Source of the DNA: Synergistota bacterium
GTDB taxonomy: Bacteria; Synergistota; GBS-1
Assembly (NCBI GenBank): GCA_025060595.1
Contig: JANXBX010000006.1
Span: forward strand, 66,825-130,824
DNA length: 64,000 nt
Direction: 5' to 3'
Shown piece after piece: positions 51,088-59,524 of the stretch; the stretch's first letter is position 1, and every line of letters begins with the position of its first letter. Both the position numbers and the translations under genes were made by a program. Below the pieces are notes generated by a model that was not told the origin of the DNA, ran no database searches, and was given only the letters and a program-made list of their open reading frames with translations.

Positions 51088-52467
51088 ATGATTTTACCTA
51101 TCATTATCATTTACATGATCGCTATGCTACTTATAGGATGGTGGGCAAGCAAATATTACATAAAAGGTATGACCGACTTCCTACTTGCTGGTAGAAGGCT
51201 TGGCGTATTACTTGGTGCTGCCACTTTAGCAGCGACGCACTTTGGCGGTGGAGCTGTAATGGGTGGAGGAGAATATGGCTTTAAATATGGTATCTCTGGC
51301 GCATGGTATGGAGTATCTTGCGGAATTGGCTTGCTGTTCTTAATTTTAACGGCAGAAAGATTTAGAACCCTTGCTCTTTATACTGTGCCTGATTATCTTG
51401 AACAAAGATACGGCGGAAAAACAATAAGAGTCTTAGGGGCATTACTTTCACTTATAGCCCTTATAGGTATTCTTGCAGCTCAAGTCTTAGCTGCAAGAAA
51501 CGCTTTAAGCATAGTAGGATTAAAGGGGAATACCGGCGCCATAATAGCAACCTTAGTATTTATAATTTACACTACCACTGGAGGACTATGGGCCGTTACG
51601 CTAACCGATCTATTTCAGCTCATCTTAGCAGCTATAGGGGTAATAATAGGAGCTTTTGTAGTTCTTGTTAAGGTTGGAGGCTTTACTGGATTAACATCCG
51701 CTTTAACTTCAAAAGGAGTTGCCGCAAGCTACTTCAGCTTCTGGGGAATGGGAACGGCTAGCATAATGTGGTTACTCCTTCCTACAGTAATGTATACCCT
51801 TATAGGTCAGGACTTTTACCAGAGACTATTTGCTACAAAAGACCCAAAAACAGCTAAGAACGCAGCTCTTCTTGGTGGAATAATATTAGTTATAATAAGC
51901 TTTTTCCCAACGATAATAGGAATGGGAGCTAAAGCGTTATCAAGTGAAGATCTGGGAAGAATGTCTGTACCATGGGTCTTACAAAACCTTATGCATCCTA
52001 TCCTAGGAGGAATAGTTCTATCGGCTATACTTGCGGCCATAATGTCCACAGCGGATTCCCTTCTTACCGCTGCCACATCCCATATAATTAAAGACCTCTG
52101 GATCGAAACTTTCAAGGCAGATGAGTTAAAAGAAGAGAGGAAGCTCTTAACCTTATCAAGGATCTTTACCTTCATAGTCGGCATTTTATCACTTATAATA
52201 GCTCTTATCGTCCCAGGAATAATAGACGCACTTATATACTCCTACACTATGTACACAGCAGGAGTATTCATACCTGTAATAGGAGGAATCTTATGGAGTG
52301 GAGCAACAAAGGCAGGAGCGATTACATCTCTTGTTGGTGGAGCAATAGTAGCGCTCTACGGCATATTAACAGGAACAGAAGTCTTTGGAGCACCTGCTGA
52401 AATATACTCAGCTTTAGTATCATTAGTATTATTTATACTAGTATCAGCGGTAACGAAAAAGGCTTAA
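51088..52467 (+). CDS. Sodium:solute symporter (SSF) family protein
   Basis: A 459-residue SSF transporter with about 13 helices. KGMTDFLLAGRRLGVLLGAA and THFGGGAVMGGGEYGFKYGI are the first-helix signature, YTTTGGLWAVTLTDLFQLIL is the classic SSF motif, and LSAILAAIMSTADSLLTAAT holds the Na+ site residues of helix 8. Members carry sugars, proline, pantothenate or carboxylates with Na+. It is monocistronic, flanked by its own promoter and hairpin. The substrate is not evident. Confidence 0.93.
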   Translation: MILPIIIIYMIAMLLIGWWASKYYIKGMTDFLLAGRRLGVLLGAATLAATHFGGGAVMGGGEYGFKYGISGAWYGVSCGIGLLFLILTAERFRTLALYTVPDYLEQRYGGKTIRVLGALLSLIALIGILAAQVLAARNALSIVGLKGNTGAIIATLVFIIYTTTGGLWAVTLTDLFQLILAAIGVIIGAFVVLVKVGGFTGLTSALTSKGVAASYFSFWGMGTASIMWLLLPTVMYTLIGQDFYQRLFATKDPKTAKNAALLGGIILVIISFFPTIIGMGAKALSSEDLGRMSVPWVLQNLMHPILGGIVLSAILAAIMSTADSLLTAATSHIIKDLWIETFKADELKEERKLLTLSRIFTFIVGILSLIIALIVPGIIDALIYSYTMYTAGVFIPVIGGILWSGATKAGAITSLVGGAIVALYGILTGTEVFGAPAEIYSALVSLVLFILVSAVTKKA

Positions 52468-52473
52468 AAACAA

Positions 52474-52503
52474 AAGGGGCTGGAGGTTTTCTTCCAGCCC
52501 CTT
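52474..52503 (+). terminator. Terminator of the symporter gene
   Basis: An 11-bp perfect stem (AAGGGGCTGGA / TCCAGCCCCTT) 6 bp after the stop codon, followed by AATTTAT. Confidence 0.75.
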
Positions 52504-52519
52504 AATTTATACCATTTAT

Positions 52520-52927
52520 TTAGAGTGGACACAACGATAGCCTATGCAAATAGGGACAGTGAGCGCAATTAGGTAAGTTCCCCCAGCAATCGCTTTGGTT
52601 ACTTAAAGTAAAATCACAACCTTCCTTAAAGGGGCACTCGAAACAAGAAGGAAGATAATTGAAAGTTAATCTTAAAAACATTTCAGAGTATTTATCTCTC
52701 CAAACATCCATTAGATTATCACAAGCTATATTACCTAAGGAAACCTCTTTTATATTCCTCTCCTTATTTAGGACCTTGACCTTCCATGACCTTGAAAAGT
52801 ATAAGCACGGAGCTATTTCTCCATCACATCTTATAAAAAGAGCTCTGTTTGAAGCAAAAGGACAACCCCTTGCAAACCTTGTTAGATGATAACAACACAA
52901 CTGAAGAACAAAGCACTGGAGGATAAG
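52520..52927 (-). pseudogene. 5'-truncated tungsten-cofactor radical-SAM maturase (SPASM domain only)
   Basis: The frame encodes about 126 residues that align by eye with the C-terminal SPASM part of the maturase found next to AOR-type tungstoenzymes: CPFASNRALFIRCDGEIAPC, LGNIACDNLMDVWRDKYSEM, SCFECPFKEGCDF and SDCWGNLPNCAHCPYLHRLS. All auxiliary-cluster cysteines seem kept, but the N-terminal radical-SAM domain with CxxxCxxC is absent. The reading frame closes at a stop nine codons upstream of a TTG. No N-terminal remnant was recognised in 52931-53211, which holds only AT-rich DNA and the next promoter and hairpin. Most likely a decayed gene. Confidence 0.7.
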
Positions 52928-53091
52928 TCACAGTGCTAAGGATAATCATACTTCATTTGTCATCCCAGTGATATTAGCTATCACAATTTTTAATAAGATA
53001 ATTCCTCAGAAAGGCCATTAGATTCTAACGAGGAGCCTCTATTACTTTAACAGCTTAAATTCCGCACCTTACTTAAAAAGCTTTAAATCTA

Positions 53092-53120
53092 TTGACTTGA
53101 TAGAAGAGACCGTTTAAACT
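53092..53120 (+). promoter_or_regulatory. Promoter of the soluble chemoreceptor gene
   Basis: TTGACT and TAAACT with a 17-bp spacer. It implies a leader of about 85 bases that includes the hairpin at 53152-53185. Confidence 0.55.
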
Positions 53121-53151
53121 TAAGATAAAAGCTAAAGAGCGGCAGAGAAAG

Positions 53152-53189
53152 GGAGAGCCATTCTTAGAGTGAAGAGTGGCTCTCCTTTT
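53152..53189 (+). promoter_or_regulatory. Leader hairpin with short U tract before the soluble chemoreceptor
   Basis: GGAGAGCCATTCTT pairs with AAGAGTGGCTCTCC (one wobble) around AGAGTG, then TTTTACTTT and, 7 bases later, the AGGAGGTGA ribosome site. It lies between promoter and gene, so it may act as an attenuator or a protective 5' hairpin. Confidence 0.5.
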
Positions 53190-53211
53190 ACTTTATAGGA
53201 GGTGACCAGGT

Positions 53212-54912
53212 TTGAAAAAAGAACAAAAAACAGGAAACGCATCAAAACTCTTAGAAAGTATCGAAAACATGTTCTTCGAGATTTTCCAATTAACTTGGCT
53301 TTTAAACGAAAATATAAAGGTTTTTGAAAACATAGCTGAAAGTTTCTCTAACGTAGAAAAGCTTAATATTAAGAGCTTTGACAATGCCTCAATAATAATG
53401 GAGATAGTGAATGAACTTGTAAAAATATCCAACAAACTAAGGGAAGAAACTCTACGAGCGAAAAACATTACAGAAACACTTGAAAACACCTGTAGAAACT
53501 TAAGCATCTCTATAGCTATGGCGCGGAACGCTTTAGAAGAACAAGAAAAAATCTTCAAAAAGGTTGTAGAAACTAATGAAAATCTTATAAATCAATCAGG
53601 AGCCGTAGCAGAAATAATAAAAACTTTAAACCTGCTTGCTAAACAGATAAACCTGCTTTCTCTCAACGCCTCTATAGAAGCCGTAAAGGCCGGTGAAAAA
53701 GGGAAAGGCTTTGCGGTTGTATCACAAGAGATAAGAAAACTCTCAGAAAAAACAAGAGAGGCTAACTCTGAAATAGAAAAAACGATCAAAAATATCGTGA
53801 ACACGATAAAGGAATCTTTTGAAATAACTAATAAATCCTTTGAAGAGTTTTCGAAACTTAAAGAATCGTTTAAGGCGTTTATGGGTTTTATATCCCAAAC
53901 GGCCTCAGGATTCGAAAACGTTTTTCAAGTAACAACAACGATAAATAGCATATCTGATGAAGTTCTTAAAGTAACAAACAAAATAGAGGAATCTTCAAGG
54001 GAAATTTTTGATACATCTAAGAATGTAAGAGAGCTATCAAGGGAGGTGGGAAATACCGTAAAGACCCAAGAAAGCAAAAACCAAGAGGTTTTAAAAATGA
54101 TATCCTCTCTCAACAAAACCCTTTTCGATATACAAAGGCAAGCATCCACCTTAAGATCCGAACAGGAGATAATTTTTGGAGTCAATCCTTTCACAAATCC
54201 TAAAACTATAAGAGAGATGTACTACCCCATAATAAAGTGGGCTTGCGAAAAAGCAGGTTATACATCAAGAATGGTTATCGTTCACAGTTACGATGCTTTG
54301 ACTCAAGCCTTAAAAGAAGAGATAGTTGATGGAGGTTGGTTTTCCCCATTCGCATATGTTGAAGCAAAGGAGACTTTGGATAATATAGTTCCTATAGCGA
54401 CTCCCATAGTTAACGGAAGAGCAAGCTACGATGGATATATTATTACCTCCAAAAAGTCCAATATAAAAAGCCTTAAAGACCTTAAAGGAAAGCGCTTCGG
54501 ATTTGTAGATCCCAAAAGCGCTTCAGGTTATCTATTTTCAAAATATGCTCTACTTCAAGAGGGAATAAACCCTGATAAGGACTTCAAAGAAACCCTCTTC
54601 CTGGGAAGTCACGATAATGTTATAAAGGCTGTTCTTCAAGGAGAAATAGATGCAGGTGCCACTTACAATGAAGCACTAGAAAGAGCTAAAGAACAGGGAG
54701 TAGACATAAGTGATGTAGTTATAATAAACACCGTTAAAGATATACCTAAAGACGCAATAGTCTTACTTAATCGCCTACCACATAACTTCATAGAAAAATT
54801 CAAGGAGGCGCTTCTTTCATTTAAACAAGCCAAGGGAATTCAAGGTTTTGTTGAAGCAAGAGATGAGCGCTATGACATCATAAGAAGGGTTAAAAAAACT
54901 ATATCTTTATAA
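53212..54912 (+). CDS. Soluble chemoreceptor: MCP signalling domain fused to PhnD-like binding domain
   Basis: A 566-residue protein starting at a TTG after AGGAGGTGACC. No signal peptide or membrane helix is visible. Residues about 1-320 are coiled coil with the chemoreceptor hairpin tip (INLLSLNASIEAVKAGEKGK then GFAVVSQEIRKLSE). Residues about 322-560 resemble phosphate/phosphonate (PhnD-like) periplasmic binding proteins: IIFGVNPFTNPKTIREMYYP, FSPFAYVEAKETLDNIVPIA, KSLKDLKGKRFGFVDPKSAS, GYLFSKYALLQEGINP and AVLQGEIDAGATYNEALERA. The order (signalling first, binding last) and cytosolic location mean it would sense an internal ligand. The ligand is unknown. Confidence 0.87.
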   Translation: MKKEQKTGNASKLLESIENMFFEIFQLTWLLNENIKVFENIAESFSNVEKLNIKSFDNASIIMEIVNELVKISNKLREETLRAKNITETLENTCRNLSISIAMARNALEEQEKIFKKVVETNENLINQSGAVAEIIKTLNLLAKQINLLSLNASIEAVKAGEKGKGFAVVSQEIRKLSEKTREANSEIEKTIKNIVNTIKESFEITNKSFEEFSKLKESFKAFMGFISQTASGFENVFQVTTTINSISDEVLKVTNKIEESSREIFDTSKNVRELSREVGNTVKTQESKNQEVLKMISSLNKTLFDIQRQASTLRSEQEIIFGVNPFTNPKTIREMYYPIIKWACEKAGYTSRMVIVHSYDALTQALKEEIVDGGWFSPFAYVEAKETLDNIVPIATPIVNGRASYDGYIITSKKSNIKSLKDLKGKRFGFVDPKSASGYLFSKYALLQEGINPDKDFKETLFLGSHDNVIKAVLQGEIDAGATYNEALERAKEQGVDISDVVIINTVKDIPKDAIVLLNRLPHNFIEKFKEALLSFKQAKGIQGFVEARDERYDIIRRVKKTISL

Positions 54913-56002
54913 GCTCGTATGCTTGGTTTCCTAAACCTATCTCCTCAGCATAGTCAAGCATGACCTTCCAGTTAGTTTTAGGATGAATCAAGGTAAACTT
55001 ATCCTCCCCTTTACGCATGTCTTTTTCGGAAAGAGGACCAAAGGGATTTGGCAAAGCCTGATTTACAAGATCAACTGAAGCCTTATCTATAGCAACAGGA
55101 TCAAAAGAGGCTAAAACACCTATATCAGGAACTATAGAAGCATCGTTATAATTCCAGCAGTCACAAAATGGAGAAACATTAGTAATGAAGTTTATGTGAA
55201 AGGCTGGCTTATTCTTCAAAACCGCATAGGCATACTCCACTATACGCTCACACGCTTCCAAGCTCATATCCCAATCTATATCTATCGCCTCTGAAGGACA
55301 AACAACTATACACTGACCACATCCAACGCATATTTCGTAATTTATGTAAGCCTTCCTATTCTCATCAAAGCTTATAGCGCTATAATTACAGTTTCTAATG
55401 CACGCTCCACAAGAAACACAATCATTCTTTGAGATCCTGGGCTTAGAGTTAGAGTGCATCTTAAGCTTGCCTTCCCTGGAAGCACAACCCATTCCAACAT
55501 TTTTAATTGCGCCTCCAAAACCGGTTAACTCATGTCCTTTAAAGTGATTTAAGGAAATAATCACATCAGATTCCGCTATAGCAGAAGCTATCAACGCATA
55601 AGAAAAGTGTTTTAAGTTTATCTCTACCTTTCTACAATCAAAGCCCCTTAATCCATCGGCTATTAAAACATGACACCCAACCGTTAACGGATTAAACCCA
55701 TTCTTGAAAGCAGCTTCAAGATGACTTACCGCGTTAGACCTGCTTCCCCTATAAAGTGTATTCGTATCTGTCAAAAAGGGTTTGGCACCTAAATCTCCCA
55801 AAATCTTAACGAGCCTACCAACAAAGTTATGCCTCACATAGGCCAAGTTTCCGAGCTCTCCGAAATGCATCTTTATGGCCACAAATCTTTCGGAGAGACT
55901 CAAATGACCTATGTGGGCCGTTCTAAGAAGACGTTCAAACTTATCCAGAAGATTCTCCCGAGAAGAAGCTCTAAGGTCCATAAAATATACCTTTGAAGCC
56001 AT
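54899..56002 (-). CDS. DUF362-family protein with two [4Fe-4S] ferredoxin clusters
   Basis: A 367-residue protein. The N-terminal DUF362 region has VAIKMHFGELGNLAYVRHNF, FLTDTNTLYRGSRSNAVSHL, DVIISLNHFKGHELTGFGGA and IKNVGMGCASREGKLKMHSN; two ferredoxin motifs follow near residues 195-235 (NDCVSCGACIRNCN and EICVGCGQCIVVCPSEAIDI). The family role is unknown, possibly redox or Fe-S related. Its 3' end overlaps the convergent chemoreceptor gene by 14 bp, and the DUF59 gene lies 6 bp upstream on the same strand. Confidence 0.88.
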   Translation of the reverse strand: MASKVYFMDLRASSRENLLDKFERLLRTAHIGHLSLSERFVAIKMHFGELGNLAYVRHNFVGRLVKILGDLGAKPFLTDTNTLYRGSRSNAVSHLEAAFKNGFNPLTVGCHVLIADGLRGFDCRKVEINLKHFSYALIASAIAESDVIISLNHFKGHELTGFGGAIKNVGMGCASREGKLKMHSNSKPRISKNDCVSCGACIRNCNYSAISFDENRKAYINYEICVGCGQCIVVCPSEAIDIDWDMSLEACERIVEYAYAVLKNKPAFHINFITNVSPFCDCWNYNDASIVPDIGVLASFDPVAIDKASVDLVNQALPNPFGPLSEKDMRKGEDKFTLIHPKTNWKVMLDYAEEIGLGNQAYELIKI

Positions 56003-56008
56003 TATTTA

Positions 56009-56326
56009 TTACTCCTCCTCTCCTCCATAATAGGCTATACTTGGATTAATGGCCTCAACCACCTTAATTCTCTTAAATCCCATACCCTCTAATTTACTAA
56101 CGATGTCCCTTGTGATCTTATCTACTATGGTCCAACCCAAGGCTTTACAGAAGGGACATACACTAAGCCTCCGAGCTAAACTGACCCATATTTCAGCATA
56201 GCTTTCCTTAATCGTCATACCATAAACTAAACCAAGGGAAACGATATCGCTTTCGGTCTCGGGATCCTTAACCTTCTTAAGCTCCTCCAAAACACTCTTT
56301 TCAATTTCATTAAGCTCTCTTTTCAC
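56009..56326 (-). CDS. DUF59/MIP18-family Fe-S assembly-type protein
   Basis: A 105-residue protein with the family core VLEELKKVKDPETESDIVSL then GLVYGMTIKESYAEIWVSLA, and a cysteine-containing segment VCPFCKALGWTIVDKI. DUF59 proteins (SufT, PaaD, MIP18) help mature Fe-S enzymes. It is probably co-transcribed with the DUF362 ferredoxin protein, perhaps helping to load its clusters (inference). Confidence 0.85.
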   Translation of the reverse strand: MKRELNEIEKSVLEELKKVKDPETESDIVSLGLVYGMTIKESYAEIWVSLARRLSVCPFCKALGWTIVDKITRDIVSKLEGMGFKRIKVVEAINPSIAYYGGEEE

Positions 56327-56501
56327 TTCAAGCTCACCTCTGAATCAAAAGATTTATATAATTATAGCACTAAATAATATAATACGGTAGCGGATTCTCG
56401 CAAAGAAAGACCATCAAATTAGCTTTTAGTTCTATAATCAAAGGGATCTTTAATCGCACTCCTGATATAGATGTGACCATTCCTAAGCTTTATAAATATA
56501 A

Positions 56502-56534
56502 AAGGGCTCTCAAGCTTAAAACTTGAGAGCCCTT
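56502..56534 (-). terminator. Terminator after the sugar-acid operon
   Basis: A 13-bp perfect stem (AAGGGCTCTCAAG / CTTGAGAGCCCTT) over CTTAAAA; the reverse strand continues TTATATTTAT. It closes the GntR-dehydratase-GntP-cupin operon. Confidence 0.8.
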
Positions 56535-56559
56535 CGAAATCAAAGATTAATAGCTGTAC

Positions 56560-56967
56560 TTAATCCTCCTCAAAGATCTCATAAGGGCACGATGTAGGCC
56601 ACTGAGGTAGCAAGCCAACAAACATTATTCCTGCTACAACCAAAAGCCTTAAATCCTCATCGCCTGTATTAAATACCCTGTGACATGTATTCTCTTTATT
56701 ATAAACGGCATCACCAGCCTCGAAAGGAAACCTCTGTCCCTCTACCTCAACTTCCCCTTTACCTTGAAGAACGTAATATATTTCCTCACAATTATGACGA
56801 TGAAGAGGGCTATGAGCACCTGGCGGAATCTCCACTATCCCAACTATTAGCGATTTTGTAGGAAATCCAGTCTCAGGATATATTACCTTCCAGTCCCTTA
56901 CTCCCTTTTTCTTTTCCATGGGAGCTCCTCCTATAAACTCGCTCTTTTTTATGACCACCTTATGCAA
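56560..56967 (-). CDS. Cupin-domain protein of the sugar-acid operon
   Basis: A 135-residue cupin starting at a TTG nine bases after AAGGAGG. Motif 1 is PGAHSPLHRHNCEEIYYVLQ and motif 2 is NKENTCHRVFNTGDEDL, with the usual two histidines, glutamate and third histidine for a metal. It is the last gene of the operon with GntP and the enolase-superfamily enzyme, so a role as an isomerase or binding protein for the sugar acid is likely. Confidence 0.85.
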   Translation of the reverse strand: MHKVVIKKSEFIGGAPMEKKKGVRDWKVIYPETGFPTKSLIVGIVEIPPGAHSPLHRHNCEEIYYVLQGKGEVEVEGQRFPFEAGDAVYNKENTCHRVFNTGDEDLRLLVVAGIMFVGLLPQWPTSCPYEIFEED

Positions 56968-56999
56968 TGTTTGTACACCTCCTTATGTTCTTATCTCTA

Positions 57000-58334
57000 T
57001 TAAAATATAGCCATAAATACCAATATCATAACAAGGGTTGTAACCGCATTAATAGCAGTGGCCAAAGTATAGGTCTTAAAACCACCTTTAGTAGTTAGCC
57101 CTGAGACCTTAGCAACAACCCAAAAACCGCTATCGTTTATATGACATCCCAAAAGAGCTCCAGAACCAATAGCCAATGCTAGCCACAAGCCAGGTACATT
57201 GAGCTGAGATATCAAAGGAGCCATAAGATTGGCAGTGGTTATTATAGCAACAGTTCCTGAACCTTGAGCTATCTTTATAACAGAAGCTATTATCCATGCT
57301 AAAAACAGAATAGGTATCTGATAAACTTTCATAGCTTCTGCTAAAACCTTTCCTATATTACTTCCACCTAAAACGGCCCCAAGAGATCCACCTGCGCCAG
57401 TTATAAGTAAAACTATTCCAGCGCTTGCAAGAGCCTTATCTACAGACTTAGATAAACTCTCTCTGTCCATGGTGGTATAACCCACATAGAGGGCACACAT
57501 CGCACCTAAAAGCATAGCTATGTTCCTATCACCTATGAAAAGAAGGAAGCTACCAAAAGGACCTGGTTCCTTTCCAGCTATAACCCTTACCAAAGAAGCT
57601 AAAAGAATCAAAACTATAGGTGTAACTATAGGAAGAAGAGAAAGAGCAAGAGAGGGAAGTTTACCCTTCGTTGTCTCTTCGTAAGAAACATCCTTAAAGA
57701 AAACATCTTCATCTTCAGAGGTATTCCAGAAACCCTTAACCTGAGTTATAAACTTATAGATGTAGAGAGCCAAGAAAGCTCCAGGTGCTCCAACTAAAAA
57801 GCCTCCCAAGATCATCTTTCCTAAAGGAACCTTCAAGGTATCAGCCACAACCAAAGGCCCAGGGGTAGGTGGAATAAGCATATGAGCCGTTCCTAAACCG
57901 ATGATAAGCGAAGATAAAAGAAGAGGCACGCTTCCACTAGTAACTTTAGCGATCCTTCTTGCTATAGGAGCTAAGATTATAAAGCCGACGTCAAAAAATA
58001 CAGGCGTAGATACTATCAGCGAAGCGGAACAAAGCGCTTCAGGTGTCCTCTTAGGAGAGAAAACCCTCAGTAAGGATCTAACTATACTCTCAACAGCACC
58101 AGAGTCAGCCAAAAGCTGTCCTATAATCACACCGAAACCTACAACTAAGCCTATTCCCGTCATTGTGGTACCAAATCCAGAAGCTATTGTAGAAGCGGTT
58201 TTTAAAGCACCTTGACCCGAAGCTATTCCAAAGTACAAAGCTCCCAAGATCAAACCAAAGACTGGAGACCATCTATAGCGTATTATAAGTATCAGAGCTA
58301 TCGCTATAGCAACAACTAAATGAAACACAAGCAT
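57000..58334 (-). CDS. GntP-family gluconate/sugar-acid permease
   Basis: A 444-residue permease with about 12 helices. Family hallmarks: GFGTTMTGIGLVVGFGVIIG, HMLIPPTPGPLVVADTLKVP, GAGGSLGAVLGGSNIGKVLA, KIAQGSGTVAIITTANLMAP and GCHINDSGFWVVAKVSGL. GntP proteins import gluconate, idonate, glycerate or related acids with protons. It follows the dehydratase gene by 19 bp. Confidence 0.94.
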   Translation of the reverse strand: MLVFHLVVAIAIALILIIRYRWSPVFGLILGALYFGIASGQGALKTASTIASGFGTTMTGIGLVVGFGVIIGQLLADSGAVESIVRSLLRVFSPKRTPEALCSASLIVSTPVFFDVGFIILAPIARRIAKVTSGSVPLLLSSLIIGLGTAHMLIPPTPGPLVVADTLKVPLGKMILGGFLVGAPGAFLALYIYKFITQVKGFWNTSEDEDVFFKDVSYEETTKGKLPSLALSLLPIVTPIVLILLASLVRVIAGKEPGPFGSFLLFIGDRNIAMLLGAMCALYVGYTTMDRESLSKSVDKALASAGIVLLITGAGGSLGAVLGGSNIGKVLAEAMKVYQIPILFLAWIIASVIKIAQGSGTVAIITTANLMAPLISQLNVPGLWLALAIGSGALLGCHINDSGFWVVAKVSGLTTKGGFKTYTLATAINAVTTLVMILVFMAIF

Positions 58335-58353
58335 AAATTAACACCTCCTCCTA

Positions 58354-59472
58354 TTAAAATGCATATTTATTCAAGGCTTCTTCATTTACATCTATCCCTA
58401 AGCCTGGTCCATCAGGCGGGATAGCATAACCATCAACTATCTCCAACGGGGTTCTCAGCACCTCCTCCCTTAAGGGTGTTAAAGAGACATCCCTTGGCAC
58501 CTCTAAGCGGTTAGGAACTGCACAAGCAAAGTGAAGGGTAGCTGCAAAACCCACATCGCTACCATAAAAGTGAGGTGAATAAGGAAGCCCTCTTTCTTTC
58601 AGCAGATCGCATACCTTTCTCATTTCACCTATACTTCCCACTCTCGTTATATCAGGCATACCAATATCTATAGCTTTAAGGTCAAGGGCTTTCCTAAAGT
58701 CGCTAATACCGAAATAGTTTTCTCCAGCAGCAAGGGGGATGGTTAATCTTTCAGCTATTTCCGACATGGTTTTCAGGTCTTCACAGAGCGTAGGCTCTTC
58801 TATCCAGTCAGCTCCAGCTTCTTCCACCCTAAGCACCATTTCATAAGCCTCCTCGCTTTCCCAACCTTGATTAGCATCCACGTAAACCTTAACATCCTTA
58901 CCAACGATAGATCTCGCCTTCTTTACAAGAATAACATCCTCTTCTTTGTCAAAACCTACCCTTATCTTCAAAGCCTTAAAACCAAGTTTTAAACACATAG
59001 TTAAAGAGCTCTCCAAATCAGACATATCCATACCTATCGCATAAAGTAGAACTTTATCCTTTTTCCCTCCGAGAAGCTTATAGAGAGGCTTATCCTCTAC
59101 TTTACCCTTTATATCCCATAGCGCTATGTTAATGGCACTTATAGCCTGGTATATACAACCGCGAGCCCCCCACTGAAGACCTAATCTATAAAGCCTTGAC
59201 ATAACTCTATGGGTTAATCCCTCCGGATCAAGAGGGTTTTCGCCAATCAAAAGAGGTTTAAGACCATACTCTATGGTAGCCTTTCTCTCATAAATCGCCC
59301 AAGAAGGAAAGTTAACGAAAGCCTCACCCCAACCCGATATTCCTGCATCAGTCTCAACTTTAACCAACGCAAAGTTTCTATGAGTCAAAACACCCAATGA
59401 AAATTTAATAGGTTTAGGCAATTTACATTTAAGAGGAATGAATTTAACCTCAGTTATCCTCACATCTATCAC
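58354..59472 (-). CDS. Enolase-superfamily (mandelate racemase/muconate lactonizing) enzyme
   Basis: A 372-residue protein. The barrel active site shows KALKIRVGFDKEED (the K-x-R pair), KVYVDANQGWESEEAYEM (first metal Asp), ADWIEEPTLCEDL (Glu), PLAAGENYFGI (Glu) and GLPYSPHFYGSDVG (catalytic His). This set suits sugar-acid dehydratases of the mandelate racemase group. The flanking GntP permease and GntR regulator support sugar-acid catabolism. The exact acid cannot be named. Confidence 0.88.
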   Translation of the reverse strand: MIDVRITEVKFIPLKCKLPKPIKFSLGVLTHRNFALVKVETDAGISGWGEAFVNFPSWAIYERKATIEYGLKPLLIGENPLDPEGLTHRVMSRLYRLGLQWGARGCIYQAISAINIALWDIKGKVEDKPLYKLLGGKKDKVLLYAIGMDMSDLESSLTMCLKLGFKALKIRVGFDKEEDVILVKKARSIVGKDVKVYVDANQGWESEEAYEMVLRVEEAGADWIEEPTLCEDLKTMSEIAERLTIPLAAGENYFGISDFRKALDLKAIDIGMPDITRVGSIGEMRKVCDLLKERGLPYSPHFYGSDVGFAATLHFACAVPNRLEVPRDVSLTPLREEVLRTPLEIVDGYAIPPDGPGLGIDVNEEALNKYAF

Positions 59473-59524
59473 CCCCTATAATAATATATAATATGTATGA
59501 TATTTAGCAAAACAAAAAAACAAA

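Noticed and set aside
53092-53211. Cyclic-di-GMP riboswitch before the soluble chemoreceptor
   Set aside because: The leader lacks the conserved core of the known c-di-GMP classes and is only about 85 bases; only a hairpin is visible.
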